Part shown: in pieces, positions 11,171-19,999 of the stretch
How the letters are laid out: every line of letters begins with the position of its first letter
How positions within the stretch are numbered: the first letter of the stretch is position 1
Source: Agrobacterium salinitolerans
Lineage (GTDB): Bacteria > Pseudomonadota > Alphaproteobacteria > Rhizobiales > Rhizobiaceae
DNA length: 64,000 nt
Reading direction: 5' to 3'
Assembly: GCF_002008225.1 (NCBI RefSeq)
Contig: NZ_MRDH01000002.1
Span: 1 to 64,000, forward strand
The notes under the pieces: model-generated
What the model was told of the DNA's origin: nothing
Seen by the model: the letters and a program-made list of their open reading frames with translations, nothing else
Database searches by the model: none
Made by a program: the position numbers and the translations under genes

Positions 11171-13207
11171 TCAAATATCCTTTGCCAGACGCAGCGCGTC
11201 GTAGATCGCCGCATGGGTATTGCGCGCGGCGACCGCATCGCCGATCCGGAAGAGCCGGTAGGCGCCTTCCGGGTTGCGCTCGACCGTCTGGGCCGTTCCC
11301 GCAAGCAGGGCGTCATAGGAGATTTCGCCAAGGTTCTTCGAACCGGGCTTGAGTTCGAAATAAAGGTCATCCAGCGGGATCGTGCCGTGGTTGACGACGA
11401 TCTGGTCGACGGTTCTCGATTTCGCCACGCCGCCATAGTCGCTGCCGACATGGGCGACAAGCTGGTTGCCATTTCTTTCCGCCGCTTCCAGCCGGTAGGT
11501 AACGGTGAAGGTGACATCGTGTTTTTGCAGCGAGCGCATATAGGGAACGAGGTTCATGGCCATGACTTCCGGGGCGAAGGCGCGGTCGGGCGTCATGATC
11601 TCAACCCTTGCGCCTGCCTTTGCCAGAAATTCGGCGGCCTGCAGACCTGCATGGTCGCCGGCATCGTCAAAAACCAGCACATTCGTTCCCGGTTTGACGT
11701 CCCCGGAAATGATATCCCATGCCGAGACGACGAGATCGGCGCCGCTGGAAAGCACATCGGTGTGCGGCAGACCGCCGGTGGCGATGAGAACGACGTCAGG
11801 GTTTTCCGAAAGAACCGTGTCCGCTTCGGCCCAGTTGTTGAAGTGGAAGGTGACGCCCAGCCTTTGACACTGGCTCATGCGCCAGTCGATGATGCTGATC
11901 ATTTCCCGGCGGCTTTCGCTTTGCGCGGTTAGCCGGATCTGGCCGCCGGGATTGTTGGCGGCCTCGAACACAACGACCTCATGGCCGCGTTCGGCACAAA
12001 CGCGCGCGGCCTCGAGCCCGGCCGGACCGGCGCCGACGATCACCACCTTCCGGCGCTCCGCCGCTTTGGGTATCTCGTGCGGCATGGTTTCCTCACGGCC
12101 CGTTGCCGCATTGTGAATGCAGAAGGCGAGACCGCCCTGATAGATGCGGTCGAGACAATAATTGGCGCCCACGCAGGGGCGAATATCTTCCTCGCGTTTT
12201 TCCATGATCTTGCGCACGATATGCGGGTCGGTCATGTGGGCGCGGGTCATGCCCACCATGTCCACCTTGCCGGCGGCGATGGCGTGGCGGGCGGTGGCGA
12301 CATCGGGGATCTTGGCGGCGTGGAAGGTTGGGAAACTGGTCGCGGCGCGGATTTCACCGGCGAAATCGAGATGCGGCGCGTTGGCCATGCCTTGGATTGG
12401 GATGACGTCGGTCAGGCCGGGGTCGGTATCGATATGGCCCCTGATGACATTGAGATAGTCGATCAGGCCGCTATCCTTCAATCGTCTGGCAATTTCGATG
12501 CCCTCTGCCTTTCCGGTGCCGCCCTCAAGACATTCGTCGGCGGTATAACGGACACCGAGGATGAAATCGTCGCCCACGCGTTCGCGCATCGCCCTGAAGA
12601 CGTCTAGACAGAAGCGCAGGCGGTTTTCGAGCGGGCCGCCATAGGGACCGTCCAGTTCATTGGTCAGCGGCGAGACGAACTGGTCGATCAGATGGCCATA
12701 GGCTTCCAGCTCCACGCCGTCCATTCCGCCCGCCTTCATGCGTTCGGCGGCGTCGGCGAAGTCCTTGATGATACGCTCGATATCCCAGTCCTCGATCTTC
12801 TTCGGAAAAGCCCGATGCGCCGCTTCGCGATGATGGGACGGCGCAAGGATTGGCAGCCAGTCCCCCTTGTCCCAGCGGGTGCGGCGGCCGAGATGTGTGA
12901 GCTGGATCATGATCGCCGCACCCTGTTCATGCACGGCGTCGGTCATTTCCCGGATCCATGGGACGATTTCATCCTTATAGGCGAGTAGATTGTTGAAGAC
13001 GGGCGGGCTGTCCCTGGAGACAGCGGCGGAACCGGCTGTCATTGTCAGCGCAACGCCGCCCTTTGCCCGCTCCACCGTGTAGGCGCGGTAACGTCCCTTC
13101 GGCATGCCATCCTCGGGATAGGCGGGTTCGTGCGATGTGACGATGATGCGGTTGCGCAGCGTGAGGTGTTTTAGCTGGTAGGGCTGCAGAAGTGGATCGC
13201 TCGACAT
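11171..13207 (-). CDS. FMN/FAD N-demethylase-like oxidoreductase (StcD/DgcA family)
   Basis: A 678-aa multi-domain flavoprotein of the trimethylamine dehydrogenase / dienoyl-CoA reductase family: an N-terminal FMN TIM barrel (about 1-340), an Fe-S segment, and a C-terminal Rossmann domain starting KVVIVGAGPAGLEAARVCA (387-405). Length and sequence are closest, as I remember them, to the rhizobial N-methylproline demethylase StcD and Pseudomonas dimethylglycine DgcA, which act in stachydrine/betaine breakdown. The cluster segment reads C345-x2-A348-x2-C351-x11-C363: the second cysteine of the classical CxxCxxC is alanine. The ATG at 13207 has GGAG six nt upstream. A TetR gene is divergent. Substrate is inferred only. 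Confidence 0.8.
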   Translation of the reverse strand: MSSDPLLQPYQLKHLTLRNRIIVTSHEPAYPEDGMPKGRYRAYTVERAKGGVALTMTAGSAAVSRDSPPVFNNLLAYKDEIVPWIREMTDAVHEQGAAIMIQLTHLGRRTRWDKGDWLPILAPSHHREAAHRAFPKKIEDWDIERIIKDFADAAERMKAGGMDGVELEAYGHLIDQFVSPLTNELDGPYGGPLENRLRFCLDVFRAMRERVGDDFILGVRYTADECLEGGTGKAEGIEIARRLKDSGLIDYLNVIRGHIDTDPGLTDVIPIQGMANAPHLDFAGEIRAATSFPTFHAAKIPDVATARHAIAAGKVDMVGMTRAHMTDPHIVRKIMEKREEDIRPCVGANYCLDRIYQGGLAFCIHNAATGREETMPHEIPKAAERRKVVIVGAGPAGLEAARVCAERGHEVVVFEAANNPGGQIRLTAQSESRREMISIIDWRMSQCQRLGVTFHFNNWAEADTVLSENPDVVLIATGGLPHTDVLSSGADLVVSAWDIISGDVKPGTNVLVFDDAGDHAGLQAAEFLAKAGARVEIMTPDRAFAPEVMAMNLVPYMRSLQKHDVTFTVTYRLEAAERNGNQLVAHVGSDYGGVAKSRTVDQIVVNHGTIPLDDLYFELKPGSKNLGEISYDALLAGTAQTVERNPEGAYRLFRIGDAVAARNTHAAIYDALRLAKDI

Positions 13208-13248
13208 AGCCTGCTCCAAAAGGTTTCTATCTCAAGGCTAAGCGTTAA

Positions 13249-13306
13249 TGTACACTTGTGTCAATTTACAAAACACAGTTGTCTTTCTTTTCGACATGGG
13301 TGTACA
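13249..13306. promoter_or_regulatory. divergent promoter region with TGTACA repeats, candidate TetR operator
   Basis: Between the demethylase-like gene and the TetR gene, TGTACAC (13249-13255) and GTGTACA near 13300-13306 form outer inverted arms. Inside them, TTGTGT and ACACAG form an imperfect inverted pair around an AT-rich centre. No other annotated element explains them. The arrangement suits an autoregulated divergent promoter. Confidence 0.35.
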
Positions 13307-13346
13307 TCCGCTTGTCGCGAAGAGGCCTATTTGCTACGAACTCGTT

Positions 13347-13979
13347 ATGGAAGCGACATTGAACGACACCGGTTGGCGTGGATCGCAGGAGGGGTGGCTT
13401 GAGGCCGCCTATCAGGCTTTGCTGGAATCGGGCGTGGATTCCGTCAAAATCCTGCCGTTGGCGAAGAAGCTAAATCTGTCGCGCACGAGTTTCTACTGGT
13501 TCTTCAAGGACCGGGAGGAATTGCTGGCCGCGCTCGTCGCCCGCTGGCGGGAAAAAAACACCGGAAACATCGTCACGCAATCCGAAGCCTACGCCGAGAC
13601 GATGGCCGAAGCCATGCTGAATGTTTTCGATTGCTGGCTGGATTCCTCGCTCTTCGACAGCAGATTTGAGTTCGCCGTTCGAAGCTGGGCTCTTCAGTCC
13701 GATGAGATTCTTGCGGAAGTTCGCAAGGCTGACGAGATGAGAATGGCGGCGCTTTCACGCATGTTCGTGCGGTTCGGTCACAATGAAAACACGGCGGATG
13801 TGCGTGCCCGGACTACCTATCTGGTGCAGATCGGCTACATTTCCATGCAGTCCGAGGAAGATGTGGCGGTGCGGATGCAGAGGATTCCGGACTATATCGC
13901 CATCTATACCGGTGAGATGCCGCAGCAGCGTGAGCTTGACCGGTTTTATGCGAGACACGGGTACAGACCGGGTTCGTAA
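13347..13979 (+). CDS. TetR-family regulator
   Basis: About 210 aa. The N-terminal TetR helix-turn-helix spans about residues 10-60 (KLNLSRTSFYWFFKDREELLAALVARW), followed by an all-helical ligand domain. I start at the ATG at 13347 (MEATLND), giving the normal distance to the helix-turn-helix; an upstream in-frame start at 13248 would place coding sequence over the divergent promoter. It sits next to and divergent from the demethylase-like gene and probably controls it. Confidence 0.82.
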   Translation: MEATLNDTGWRGSQEGWLEAAYQALLESGVDSVKILPLAKKLNLSRTSFYWFFKDREELLAALVARWREKNTGNIVTQSEAYAETMAEAMLNVFDCWLDSSLFDSRFEFAVRSWALQSDEILAEVRKADEMRMAALSRMFVRFGHNENTADVRARTTYLVQIGYISMQSEEDVAVRMQRIPDYIAIYTGEMPQQRELDRFYARHGYRPGS

Positions 13980-14151
13980 ACCTTAGGCGACACGTCCATA
14001 AGACCGCCCTTTTGCGAAAACACACGCAATGCCGTCGGATTTTGGCAGGCAGGGTGGTAGAAGATGAACTGTCCGTGCGTCCTCGTGCAATGTAGCTGCA
14101 ACATTCAGCGAACAGTGGTGAGGGTGGCAAGGATTCATCTGGGGAACGTCA

Positions 14152-14826
14152 TTGCGTATCTTGCTTCTTGAGGATGAACCCGAAATGGCGCGCGCGCTTC
14201 TTGAAGCCCTGCGTCGGCGCGATGTGCTTGCCGATCATGTCCGCACCATCAGCGATGCTGAAGCCCTTGCGCGGGACGGGTCTTACGATGTTCTGGTTCT
14301 GGATCGCCGCCTTCCCGATGGCGAGGGGCTGAATCTGGTGGCTTCGCTTCGCCGGAGCAGGCATTCCGTGCCTATCCTTGTTCTGACGGCGCTTGGAAGT
14401 GTCGATCACCGTGTCGACGGGCTCGATGCCGGAGCGGATGATTATCTTGCCAAGCCCTTTGCAATCGAGGAGCTGCTCGCTCGCCTCAGGGCTCTGCATA
14501 GACGCGGCCCTTCTCTTTCCGACAAATATGCGCATTTCGGAAATCTGAGCATCGATCCGCGCAGCAATGAGGTCAGCATTGCCGGCTCCATCATCGAGTT
14601 GCGGCGTCGGGAATATCTGGTGCTGGAGGCGCTGATGCGTCGTCCCAACCGCATCGTCACGCGGGCGAACCTGATCGAGGCGGTCTATACGCTCGATGAC
14701 GAGATCGAGTCCAACGCTCTCGATGCGCACATTTCCCGTATCAGGAAGAAGCTGGCGCAGGCGGAAGCCTCGGTGGAGATAAGGGCCGTGCGGAATATCG
14801 GTTATCTCGTCCGGTTGAAGACATGA
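14152..14826 (+). CDS. OmpR-family response regulator
   Basis: A 224-aa regulator: receiver domain (acidic pair in LLEDEPEM, D51 in LVLDRRLPDG, K in LAKPFAIEEL) and winged-helix DNA-binding domain (about 125-222, ending VRNIGYLVRLKT). It starts at TTG 14152 behind GGGGAA, and its stop overlaps the kinase start by 4 nt. An outer-membrane barrel gene lies immediately downstream of the pair and is a possible target. It resembles TctD/QseB-type regulators, with no specific signal evident. Confidence 0.9.
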   Translation: MRILLLEDEPEMARALLEALRRRDVLADHVRTISDAEALARDGSYDVLVLDRRLPDGEGLNLVASLRRSRHSVPILVLTALGSVDHRVDGLDAGADDYLAKPFAIEELLARLRALHRRGPSLSDKYAHFGNLSIDPRSNEVSIAGSIIELRRREYLVLEALMRRPNRIVTRANLIEAVYTLDDEIESNALDAHISRIRKKLAQAEASVEIRAVRNIGYLVRLKT

Positions 14827-16256
14827 CACAGGAGCGCAATCGATCCCTGCGATGGGTGCTGATGAAGCGCCTTTTCGCATTGCAGGCGTTTCTGCTCGTG
14901 CTTTTCGTCATCCTTCTCATAGGCTGGATATGGATCATTGATCCGCGGCTCGAAGGTGCGAATGAAGAGGCCGCCCGCATCGTCGCGGAGAGCGTGACGA
15001 AGGATGGACAGGGCAGGCCGCAACTTTCGGCGACGCCGGAGCTGGCGGAGCTGAAACGGCGCTATCCGAATCTCTGGTTTGTGGTGCGGGACGCCAAGGA
15101 CATCGTCTTGCAATACGGCGTTGTTCCGGCGTCTGCCCTGTCGGCGGCTTTTCCCTGGAGTTTTGACCGCGCGCGGCTGGAGGCGGCCGGTACAGTGCGC
15201 GCCACCGTGGAAAACCGCGATACATCCGCCGGGCGGCTTCAGTTCATTGCCGGGACGGAGGAAGGAATTCCCAATGACGGGCTGAGTATCTGGATCAATG
15301 TTCAGCTGGATCTGGAAAAGGATGCCGAGGGCGCCATCCGCTGGCTGACCGTGCTGCCAGCGCTGGGTTTCATCATCCTCATCGCCGTCGTGCCCATGCT
15401 GATCCTGACGGGCATCGCGACACTGCTCGTGACCCCTCGGGCGGTCGGCCGCTCTTTGAGCGGGCTGATGGAAACCGTCAAACAGGCGCAGTCCATCGAT
15501 TTCGAGAACCGGTCTGAGCGGATCGACCGTTCGAAAGTTCCCCTTGAAATCATCCCGCTGGTGGATGCCTTCAACGTCGCGCTGTCGAGGCTCGATGACG
15601 GGTATAATCGCCGCAACCGCTTTCTTGCCGATGCGGCGCATGAACTGCGGACTCCGATCGCAATCGTACGCACCAGAGCCGACCTCTTGCCCGATGATGC
15701 ACTGAGCCGCCAGATCAGGGCCGATATCGACCGCTTGACCCGCGTTGCGCAGCAGCTGCTGGAAATGCAGGCGGTGGGTGCGGTGAAACTGCCGGCTGAG
15801 CCGCGCGATCTCAATAGGCTTGTCGAGCGCATCGCGACCGATCTCGCCCCGATTGCGATGGATGCCGGTTACGAATTCGATTTCGAGCCAGGCGTGGGCG
15901 ACGTCGTTTTCACGGTGCAGACTTCGATCATCGAGATGGCGGTCGTCAATCTCGTGCGCAACGCGATAGACCATGCCGGGGGCAAAGGCGCAATTACGAT
16001 CCGGATCGATCCGGCCGGAGCCATCGAGGTCTGCGATGAAGGGCCGGGCATAGCCGTTTCGGAGCGCGGGCAGGTATTCGAGCCGTTTCACCGTATCAAC
16101 ACGAATTCGCCCGGAGCAGGCCTTGGGTTAAATCTGATCCAGAAGGCCGCCGAGCTTCATCGCGGCCGCGTTCTGTTCCTCGATCTCAATCCCGGCTTCT
16201 GTGTCCGGCTCGAGATTCGATCGATAGTTTCCAAAGGGGCTGCGACCGCGCGCTGA
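14823..16256 (+). CDS. sensor histidine kinase
   Basis: A 477-aa kinase. TM1 is about 17-39, a periplasmic domain of about 135 residues follows, TM2 is about 176-203, then HAMP. The H box is DAAHELRTPIAI with H273, the N box is VVNLVRNAIDHAGG, and the G boxes are CDEGPGI and GAGLGLNLI. It overlaps the response regulator gene by ATGA, so they are one operon. The periplasmic domain is of no type I recognise, so the signal is unknown. Confidence 0.9.
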   Translation: MTQERNRSLRWVLMKRLFALQAFLLVLFVILLIGWIWIIDPRLEGANEEAARIVAESVTKDGQGRPQLSATPELAELKRRYPNLWFVVRDAKDIVLQYGVVPASALSAAFPWSFDRARLEAAGTVRATVENRDTSAGRLQFIAGTEEGIPNDGLSIWINVQLDLEKDAEGAIRWLTVLPALGFIILIAVVPMLILTGIATLLVTPRAVGRSLSGLMETVKQAQSIDFENRSERIDRSKVPLEIIPLVDAFNVALSRLDDGYNRRNRFLADAAHELRTPIAIVRTRADLLPDDALSRQIRADIDRLTRVAQQLLEMQAVGAVKLPAEPRDLNRLVERIATDLAPIAMDAGYEFDFEPGVGDVVFTVQTSIIEMAVVNLVRNAIDHAGGKGAITIRIDPAGAIEVCDEGPGIAVSERGQVFEPFHRINTNSPGAGLGLNLIQKAAELHRGRVLFLDLNPGFCVRLEIRSIVSKGAATAR

Positions 16257-16509
16257 TAGTGAAATTTCTTACGATTCGGTTAAGAAAACACATCCAAACC
16301 ATTTAAATAAATAAATAATTTCTAATAAAATTCGCCCGATGTAATGCAGACGCAATTCTCGTGGGGAAAATCCCCTTATCTGCTGAACGCATCCGCATGT
16401 CATGTCGGCCGGCGCAGCAGACTAACGGGAGCCGGTTTCCGGTTCTTCAACGCGAACTGAAACTTGGCTGCGCCACAAGATGGCGCATCGGTTTCGTCTG
16501 GAGTCATTC
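16257..16509 (+). promoter_or_regulatory. AT-rich promoter region of the outer membrane protein gene
   Basis: After the kinase stop, TTTCTTA (16265-16271) and TAAGAAA (16281-16287) form a 7-bp inverted repeat, which could end the kinase transcript or bind the regulator. A strongly AT-rich stretch (about 16300-16332) follows, unlike the surrounding coding DNA, as expected of a strong promoter for an abundant outer-membrane protein. GGAG at 16500-16503 is the likely ribosome site. Confidence 0.4.
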
Positions 16510-17139
16510 ATGTCGATCATCAAGAAATCGCTTGTCGCCGTGACCATCGCCGTCGCGGTTGCAGGCAATGCCTACTCCGCTGATCTTACCAACTACAATA
16601 CGCAGCAATCCTTCGATTATGGCAATACGCCAGCCTTATCCTGGGGCGGGGCCTATGTGGGTGTGCATGGTGGCGTCTCCTCCCCGAAATTCAACCCACT
16701 GGCCAGCGGCCGAGGCCTGACGGGCGGTGTGCAGGCCGGGTATAACTTCCAGTTCGGTTCGGGCGTGGTCGGTGCGGAACTCGAAGGGTCCTATCTCGGG
16801 AACGAGGCGCGTGTGCCGAACGGTCGGTTGCGGGAGCGTTTCCGTGGCGCGGCCAAGATGAAGGCCGGCGTGGCGCTTGACCAGACGCTCATTTACGGCA
16901 CTGCCGGCCTGACCACGACGAAGTTCAAGGACGGCAATGGCGTGACGGGTCCCGATGGCTGGAAACAGGGTTATCTGGTCGGGGCAGGCGTTGAACAGAG
17001 CTTCGGCGGCGGCCTGTCGGCAAAGTTCGAATATAATTATGTGAGCACAGGAAATGTGGCCACGACGACTTCAAGCGGCAGGTCGAAGACCGATATCAGC
17101 GATCATGTCATCAAGGCCGGCCTGAACTATCGTTTCTGA
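16510..17139 (+). CDS. outer membrane beta-barrel protein (Omp25/31-like)
   Basis: A 209-aa protein from ATG 16510, six nt after GGAG. A signal peptide is clear (MSIIKKSLVAVTIAVAVAGN...YSAD). The mature chain is a small barrel: WGGAYVGVHGGVSS, GGVQAGYNFQFGSGVVGAELEGSY, GGGLSAKFEYNYV, and a C-terminal strand VIKAGLNYRF ending in phenylalanine, the usual sorting signal. It matches the rhizobial/Brucella Omp25/31 porin-like family. The two-component genes directly upstream in the same orientation may regulate it. Confidence 0.88.
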   Translation: MSIIKKSLVAVTIAVAVAGNAYSADLTNYNTQQSFDYGNTPALSWGGAYVGVHGGVSSPKFNPLASGRGLTGGVQAGYNFQFGSGVVGAELEGSYLGNEARVPNGRLRERFRGAAKMKAGVALDQTLIYGTAGLTTTKFKDGNGVTGPDGWKQGYLVGAGVEQSFGGGLSAKFEYNYVSTGNVATTTSSGRSKTDISDHVIKAGLNYRF

Positions 17140-17184
17140 TCGGCCCGCCCCATGACAGGCCCAGGGAGACTTCTCAAAAGAACG

Positions 17185-17211
17185 CCGCCGCTTTCGGCCT
17201 GGAAGCGGCGG
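17185..17211. terminator. GC-rich hairpin between converging genes
   Basis: CCGCCGCTT (17185-17193) pairs with AAGCGGCGG (17203-17211). On the minus strand the stem is followed by GTTCTTTTG, a short T-rich run, so it best terminates the lipoprotein gene. It may also halt the barrel-protein transcript. Confidence 0.5.
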
Positions 17212-17270
17212 TGAAAAAGGGCGGGGCGCGGCACATGCGGAACCGGGCTGAAATTTGAAACCGGTAACGG

Positions 17271-17660
17271 TCATTCGCATTCGAGCGAAGGTTGCCGGAA
17301 GCTCGTAACATACCATTCGTTCCCTGAATTGCGGGTGTAGAAGGTATAGAAGCAGTCGATGCGCTCGATATAAGCCGGTGTTTCGGACACTTCGTAACGT
17401 TTGCCCCGCCGTGTTGTCCGCACTTCGCCACTCGACGATCCGGCGACAGCCTGCGTCTTGTTTTTCCGCCATTGATAGGCCTGCTGGCCAGGACCCAGAC
17501 TGTAGATATTGTCCGGCGGCCCATAGTCCAGCATCACGCTGGTGATGGGCGCGCCGATATAGCTTTTCATGACAGTCGAGGCGCAGGCCGTGAGCAGTAT
17601 CGATGCGCCGGCGATAAGGAAGATTGCTGCCGGGACTGCAAGGGACGATCTATTGGACAT
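17271..17660 (-). CDS. small outer-membrane lipoprotein, function unknown
   Basis: About 129 aa from the ATG at 17660, with AGGAA just upstream; longer in-frame starts would add unlikely sequence. A lipoprotein signal ends in a lipobox-like ILLTAC, with the cysteine near residue 26 as the lipid anchor. The mature part begins ASTVMKSYIGAPITSVMLDYGPPDNIYSL, which resembles the SmpA/BamE-like small lipoprotein layout, and contains YQWRKNKT. I do not recognise a specific family. It is convergent with the barrel-protein gene. Confidence 0.75.
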   Translation of the reverse strand: MSNRSSLAVPAAIFLIAGASILLTACASTVMKSYIGAPITSVMLDYGPPDNIYSLGPGQQAYQWRKNKTQAVAGSSSGEVRTTRRGKRYEVSETPAYIERIDCFYTFYTRNSGNEWYVTSFRQPSLECE

Positions 17661-18099
17661 GGAAGTTCCTTTCTGCGGTGACCTTCGCAGGGATAGGAAC
17701 CGGTTATTGCAAGTACATTGCACGGGAAAAGCGGGGCGAGGCGGGTGGCATCCGCTGAAAGCGGCGATGCCCGAATTGCCGGTATCTGAGGCCGGCGATG
17801 TTGCGGCGGATGTGTGTCGACAGGCCATTCCGCTATCCTGGGACAGCGGAGGTTTCGTCGTTAAGGAAGCCATTTTTCATTTTTTGCAATTAAGAATCAT
17901 TTGCAATAAGGATTGACGCTGGGTTTATTTCCCATATTCTTCTGTTGCGAATGAGTTGCAATTTCGGTTTCCGGGCAAGTTCAGATGATCGATATCGAAT
18001 GTGTCGCCGCGAATGGGTTTATCTGCACGGCGGAGACGGGTGATCCGGCCGGGATCGCAGTTTCTTCCCGCAATTTATTTCTTTCAATTGGATGTTCAG
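17661..18099. promoter_or_regulatory. 439-nt intergenic region with TTGCAAT repeats and an Irr-family gene promoter
   Basis: No gene is evident here. TTGCAAT occurs at 17884-17890 and 17901-17907, 17 bp apart on one face of about 1.6 helical turns, and a third copy lies near 17961. Between them lies a plausible sigma-70 promoter: TTGACG (17913-17918), 16 nt, TATTCT (17935-17940), reading toward the Fur/Irr-family gene. The repeats overlap the promoter upstream edge and could be its autoregulatory operator. The lipoprotein gene promoter must lie in the left part, but I see no clear boxes. Confidence 0.4.
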
Positions 18100-18612
18100 A
18101 TGCTCTTTGTTCCTGAAGAAACCCGCAAACGCTTCCGCACCGAGGAAGCGATGCTGCGAACGCGGGCAGCCCTGAAGCGGGCCGGCCTGCGTCCAACCCG
18201 TCAGCGAATCGTGCTTGGCGGGCTTATTTTCCGGGAGGAGCACAGACATTTCACGGCCGACGATCTGCATCGTGAGACCATTGCGACAGGAACGCGGCTG
18301 TCGCTGGCGACGGTCTATAATACGCTCAACCAATTTGCCGAGGCGGGTTTCGTCCGTAGGGTCTGCATCGAGGGCGGCCGGACCTATTTCGACACCGATA
18401 CCGCCAATCACCAGCATTTCTATGTCGAGGCGGAGGATCGGGTCATCGATATTCCTGCCGGTCGTATCAGCCTTGGAATGCTGCCCGAACCGCCGAAAGG
18501 ATATGTCATCGACAAGGTGGATATTCTGCTTCGTCTTGTGCGTCTGGAGCCGGAGAAACAGGCTGCTCGAGGTTGCGGTTCCGCATGTCGCAGTGATCCT
18601 GAGCGCCGGTGA
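18100..18612 (+). CDS. Fur-superfamily regulator, Irr-like
   Basis: About 170 aa. The N-terminal winged helix (GLRPTRQRIVLGGLIFREEHRHFTADDL, then LSLATVYNTLNQFAEAGFVRRV) and the dimer domain (TYFDTDTANHQHFYVE, then LPEPPKGY) match Irr, the heme/iron response regulator of Rhizobiales. The usual HHH motif reads HQH here and there is no N-terminal heme-regulatory Cys-Pro. I use ATG 18100; ATG 18151, after GAGGAA, is an alternative that still keeps the whole fold. The peroxiredoxin gene downstream suggests control by peroxide and iron/heme together. Confidence 0.8.
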   Translation: MLFVPEETRKRFRTEEAMLRTRAALKRAGLRPTRQRIVLGGLIFREEHRHFTADDLHRETIATGTRLSLATVYNTLNQFAEAGFVRRVCIEGGRTYFDTDTANHQHFYVEAEDRVIDIPAGRISLGMLPEPPKGYVIDKVDILLRLVRLEPEKQAARGCGSACRSDPERR

Positions 18613-18833
18613 TTGATGGATGGAGACCTGAAATGACGACCTCTTGGAGAACCGCCGGCGCCTGTGCGCCGAGCGTGTGTTCAAACCTGTTCATCGTCTC
18701 ATAGCCCCGGTGCGGTCGGCGTCCGCATTGTGAAAGCCGTCACAGATTTTGGAAATTGCGGCCCGCCTGTCCGGATGGAGGCGGAATGAGCCGCCTTGTC
18801 TCGTCCGGCAAACGGCAATGAAAGGAAATCCAA

Positions 18834-19373
18834 ATGCTTACCATTGGTGCAAGACTACCCGCATTCGACCTCCAGGCGGTTGTTTCCACTGATCCGGCCA
18901 ATGCTTTTACACGCATCAGCGACACGAGCAGCGCCGGCAAGTGGAAGGTCATCTTCTTCTGGCCAAAGGACTTCACATTTGTCTGCCCGACCGAAATCGC
19001 GGCTTTCGGCAAGCTCAACCCGGAATTCGCAGATCGCAACGCGGTGGTCTACGGTGTCTCAACCGACAGTGAATTTGTCCACCTCGCCTGGCGGCAGAAC
19101 CACGCGGATCTCAAAGAATTGCCAATCCCCATGCTATCGGACATCAAGCGCGAGTTGAGTGCGGCTTTTGGCGTGCTGCATCCCGCGGAAGGCGTTGCGC
19201 TGCGCGCCACCTTCATCATCGATCCTGAAGGCATCATTCGCTTCGTCACGGTCAACGATCTCGGCGTCGGGCGCAATCCGCAGGAAGTGCTGCGGGTGCT
19301 TGATGCGCTTCAAACCGATCAATTGTGCCCATGCAACTGGCAGAAGGGCGACGACGTCCTGAAGGCCGCATAA
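18834..19373 (+). CDS. ahpC: AhpC-type 2-Cys peroxiredoxin
   Basis: A 179-aa peroxidase that reduces hydrogen and organic peroxides. The peroxidatic cysteine is C51 in DFTFVCPTE. The C-terminal motif LCPCNWQKGD holds C165 and C167, the CxC arrangement of mycobacterial AhpC, which uses AhpD as reductant. No AhpF or AhpD is adjacent, so the electron donor is unknown. A ribosome site (AAAGGAA) precedes ATG 18834. Same orientation as the Irr-like gene, 221 nt downstream. Confidence 0.9.
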   Translation: MLTIGARLPAFDLQAVVSTDPANAFTRISDTSSAGKWKVIFFWPKDFTFVCPTEIAAFGKLNPEFADRNAVVYGVSTDSEFVHLAWRQNHADLKELPIPMLSDIKRELSAAFGVLHPAEGVALRATFIIDPEGIIRFVTVNDLGVGRNPQEVLRVLDALQTDQLCPCNWQKGDDVLKAA

Positions 19374-19386
19374 GCGAGGGTCGAGC

Positions 19387-19959
19387 ATGAAACAGGTTTC
19401 AATCCCAGGCGGCACGCGGGCCTTTGCCGCATCGCGTTCGCGAGACTTCATCGTCATCGATGGCGGCGACCGATATTGGAAGAGGCTGACCGAACGGGCC
19501 AATATGGCCTATTCACAAGGGGAAATTTCGCTTGCGCGCGGCATCTATGGCGATGCACTGGCGGAAGGGGAGCGGCTGTTTACCGCCGCCCTCGAAAAGC
19601 CCTGCCACTATCCAGCACCGGTCATCTACAACGTCTCGTGCCATAATCTTGCGGAACTGGAGAATGGTGAGGGCAACCACCAGGAGGCGGAGGGGCTTTA
19701 CCGGAGAGCTTACGAGCGGCTTCTTGAGGCCGCCCGGTCATCCTTCTCGCCAATGGCGATGCGGGTCGCCTGCGTGCAGCATCTCAAACAGGCGCTCGCA
19801 GCCCTTGCACATCATCTCCGGTCGCGGGGGCGTGACGACGGAGTGATCGACCGTGCGGTTCAGGAGGCATATGGCACAGCCTTTGCAGTCTTCCGTGCGG
19901 CCCGCCACGCGGAGCAGGCGGGCGGCGATCGCCCGCATTGCCCGATCATTCCGTCATGA
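19387..19959 (+). CDS. TPR-like helical protein, function unknown
   Basis: 190 aa, 13 nt after ahpC and so very likely co-transcribed. The chain looks helical with TPR-like pairs: ANMAYSQGEISLARGIYGDAL (about 39-59) and NLAELENGEGNHQEAEGLYRRAYERLLEA (about 87-115). Cysteines occur at intervals but no CxxC, so it is not AhpD. I do not recognise the family. Position suggests a partner or accessory in peroxide defence. Confidence 0.7.
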   Translation: MKQVSIPGGTRAFAASRSRDFIVIDGGDRYWKRLTERANMAYSQGEISLARGIYGDALAEGERLFTAALEKPCHYPAPVIYNVSCHNLAELENGEGNHQEAEGLYRRAYERLLEAARSSFSPMAMRVACVQHLKQALAALAHHLRSRGRDDGVIDRAVQEAYGTAFAVFRAARHAEQAGGDRPHCPIIPS

Positions 19960-19999
19960 CGATGAAAGCCCACTCTCAAACACATCAGGATAATGCAAC

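Noticed and set aside
18633-18704. 23-codon open frame between the Irr-like gene and ahpC, preceded by GGAGA
   Set aside because: It has no recognisable feature, no runs of a regulatory amino acid and no attenuator hairpin, so a leader peptide cannot be supported.
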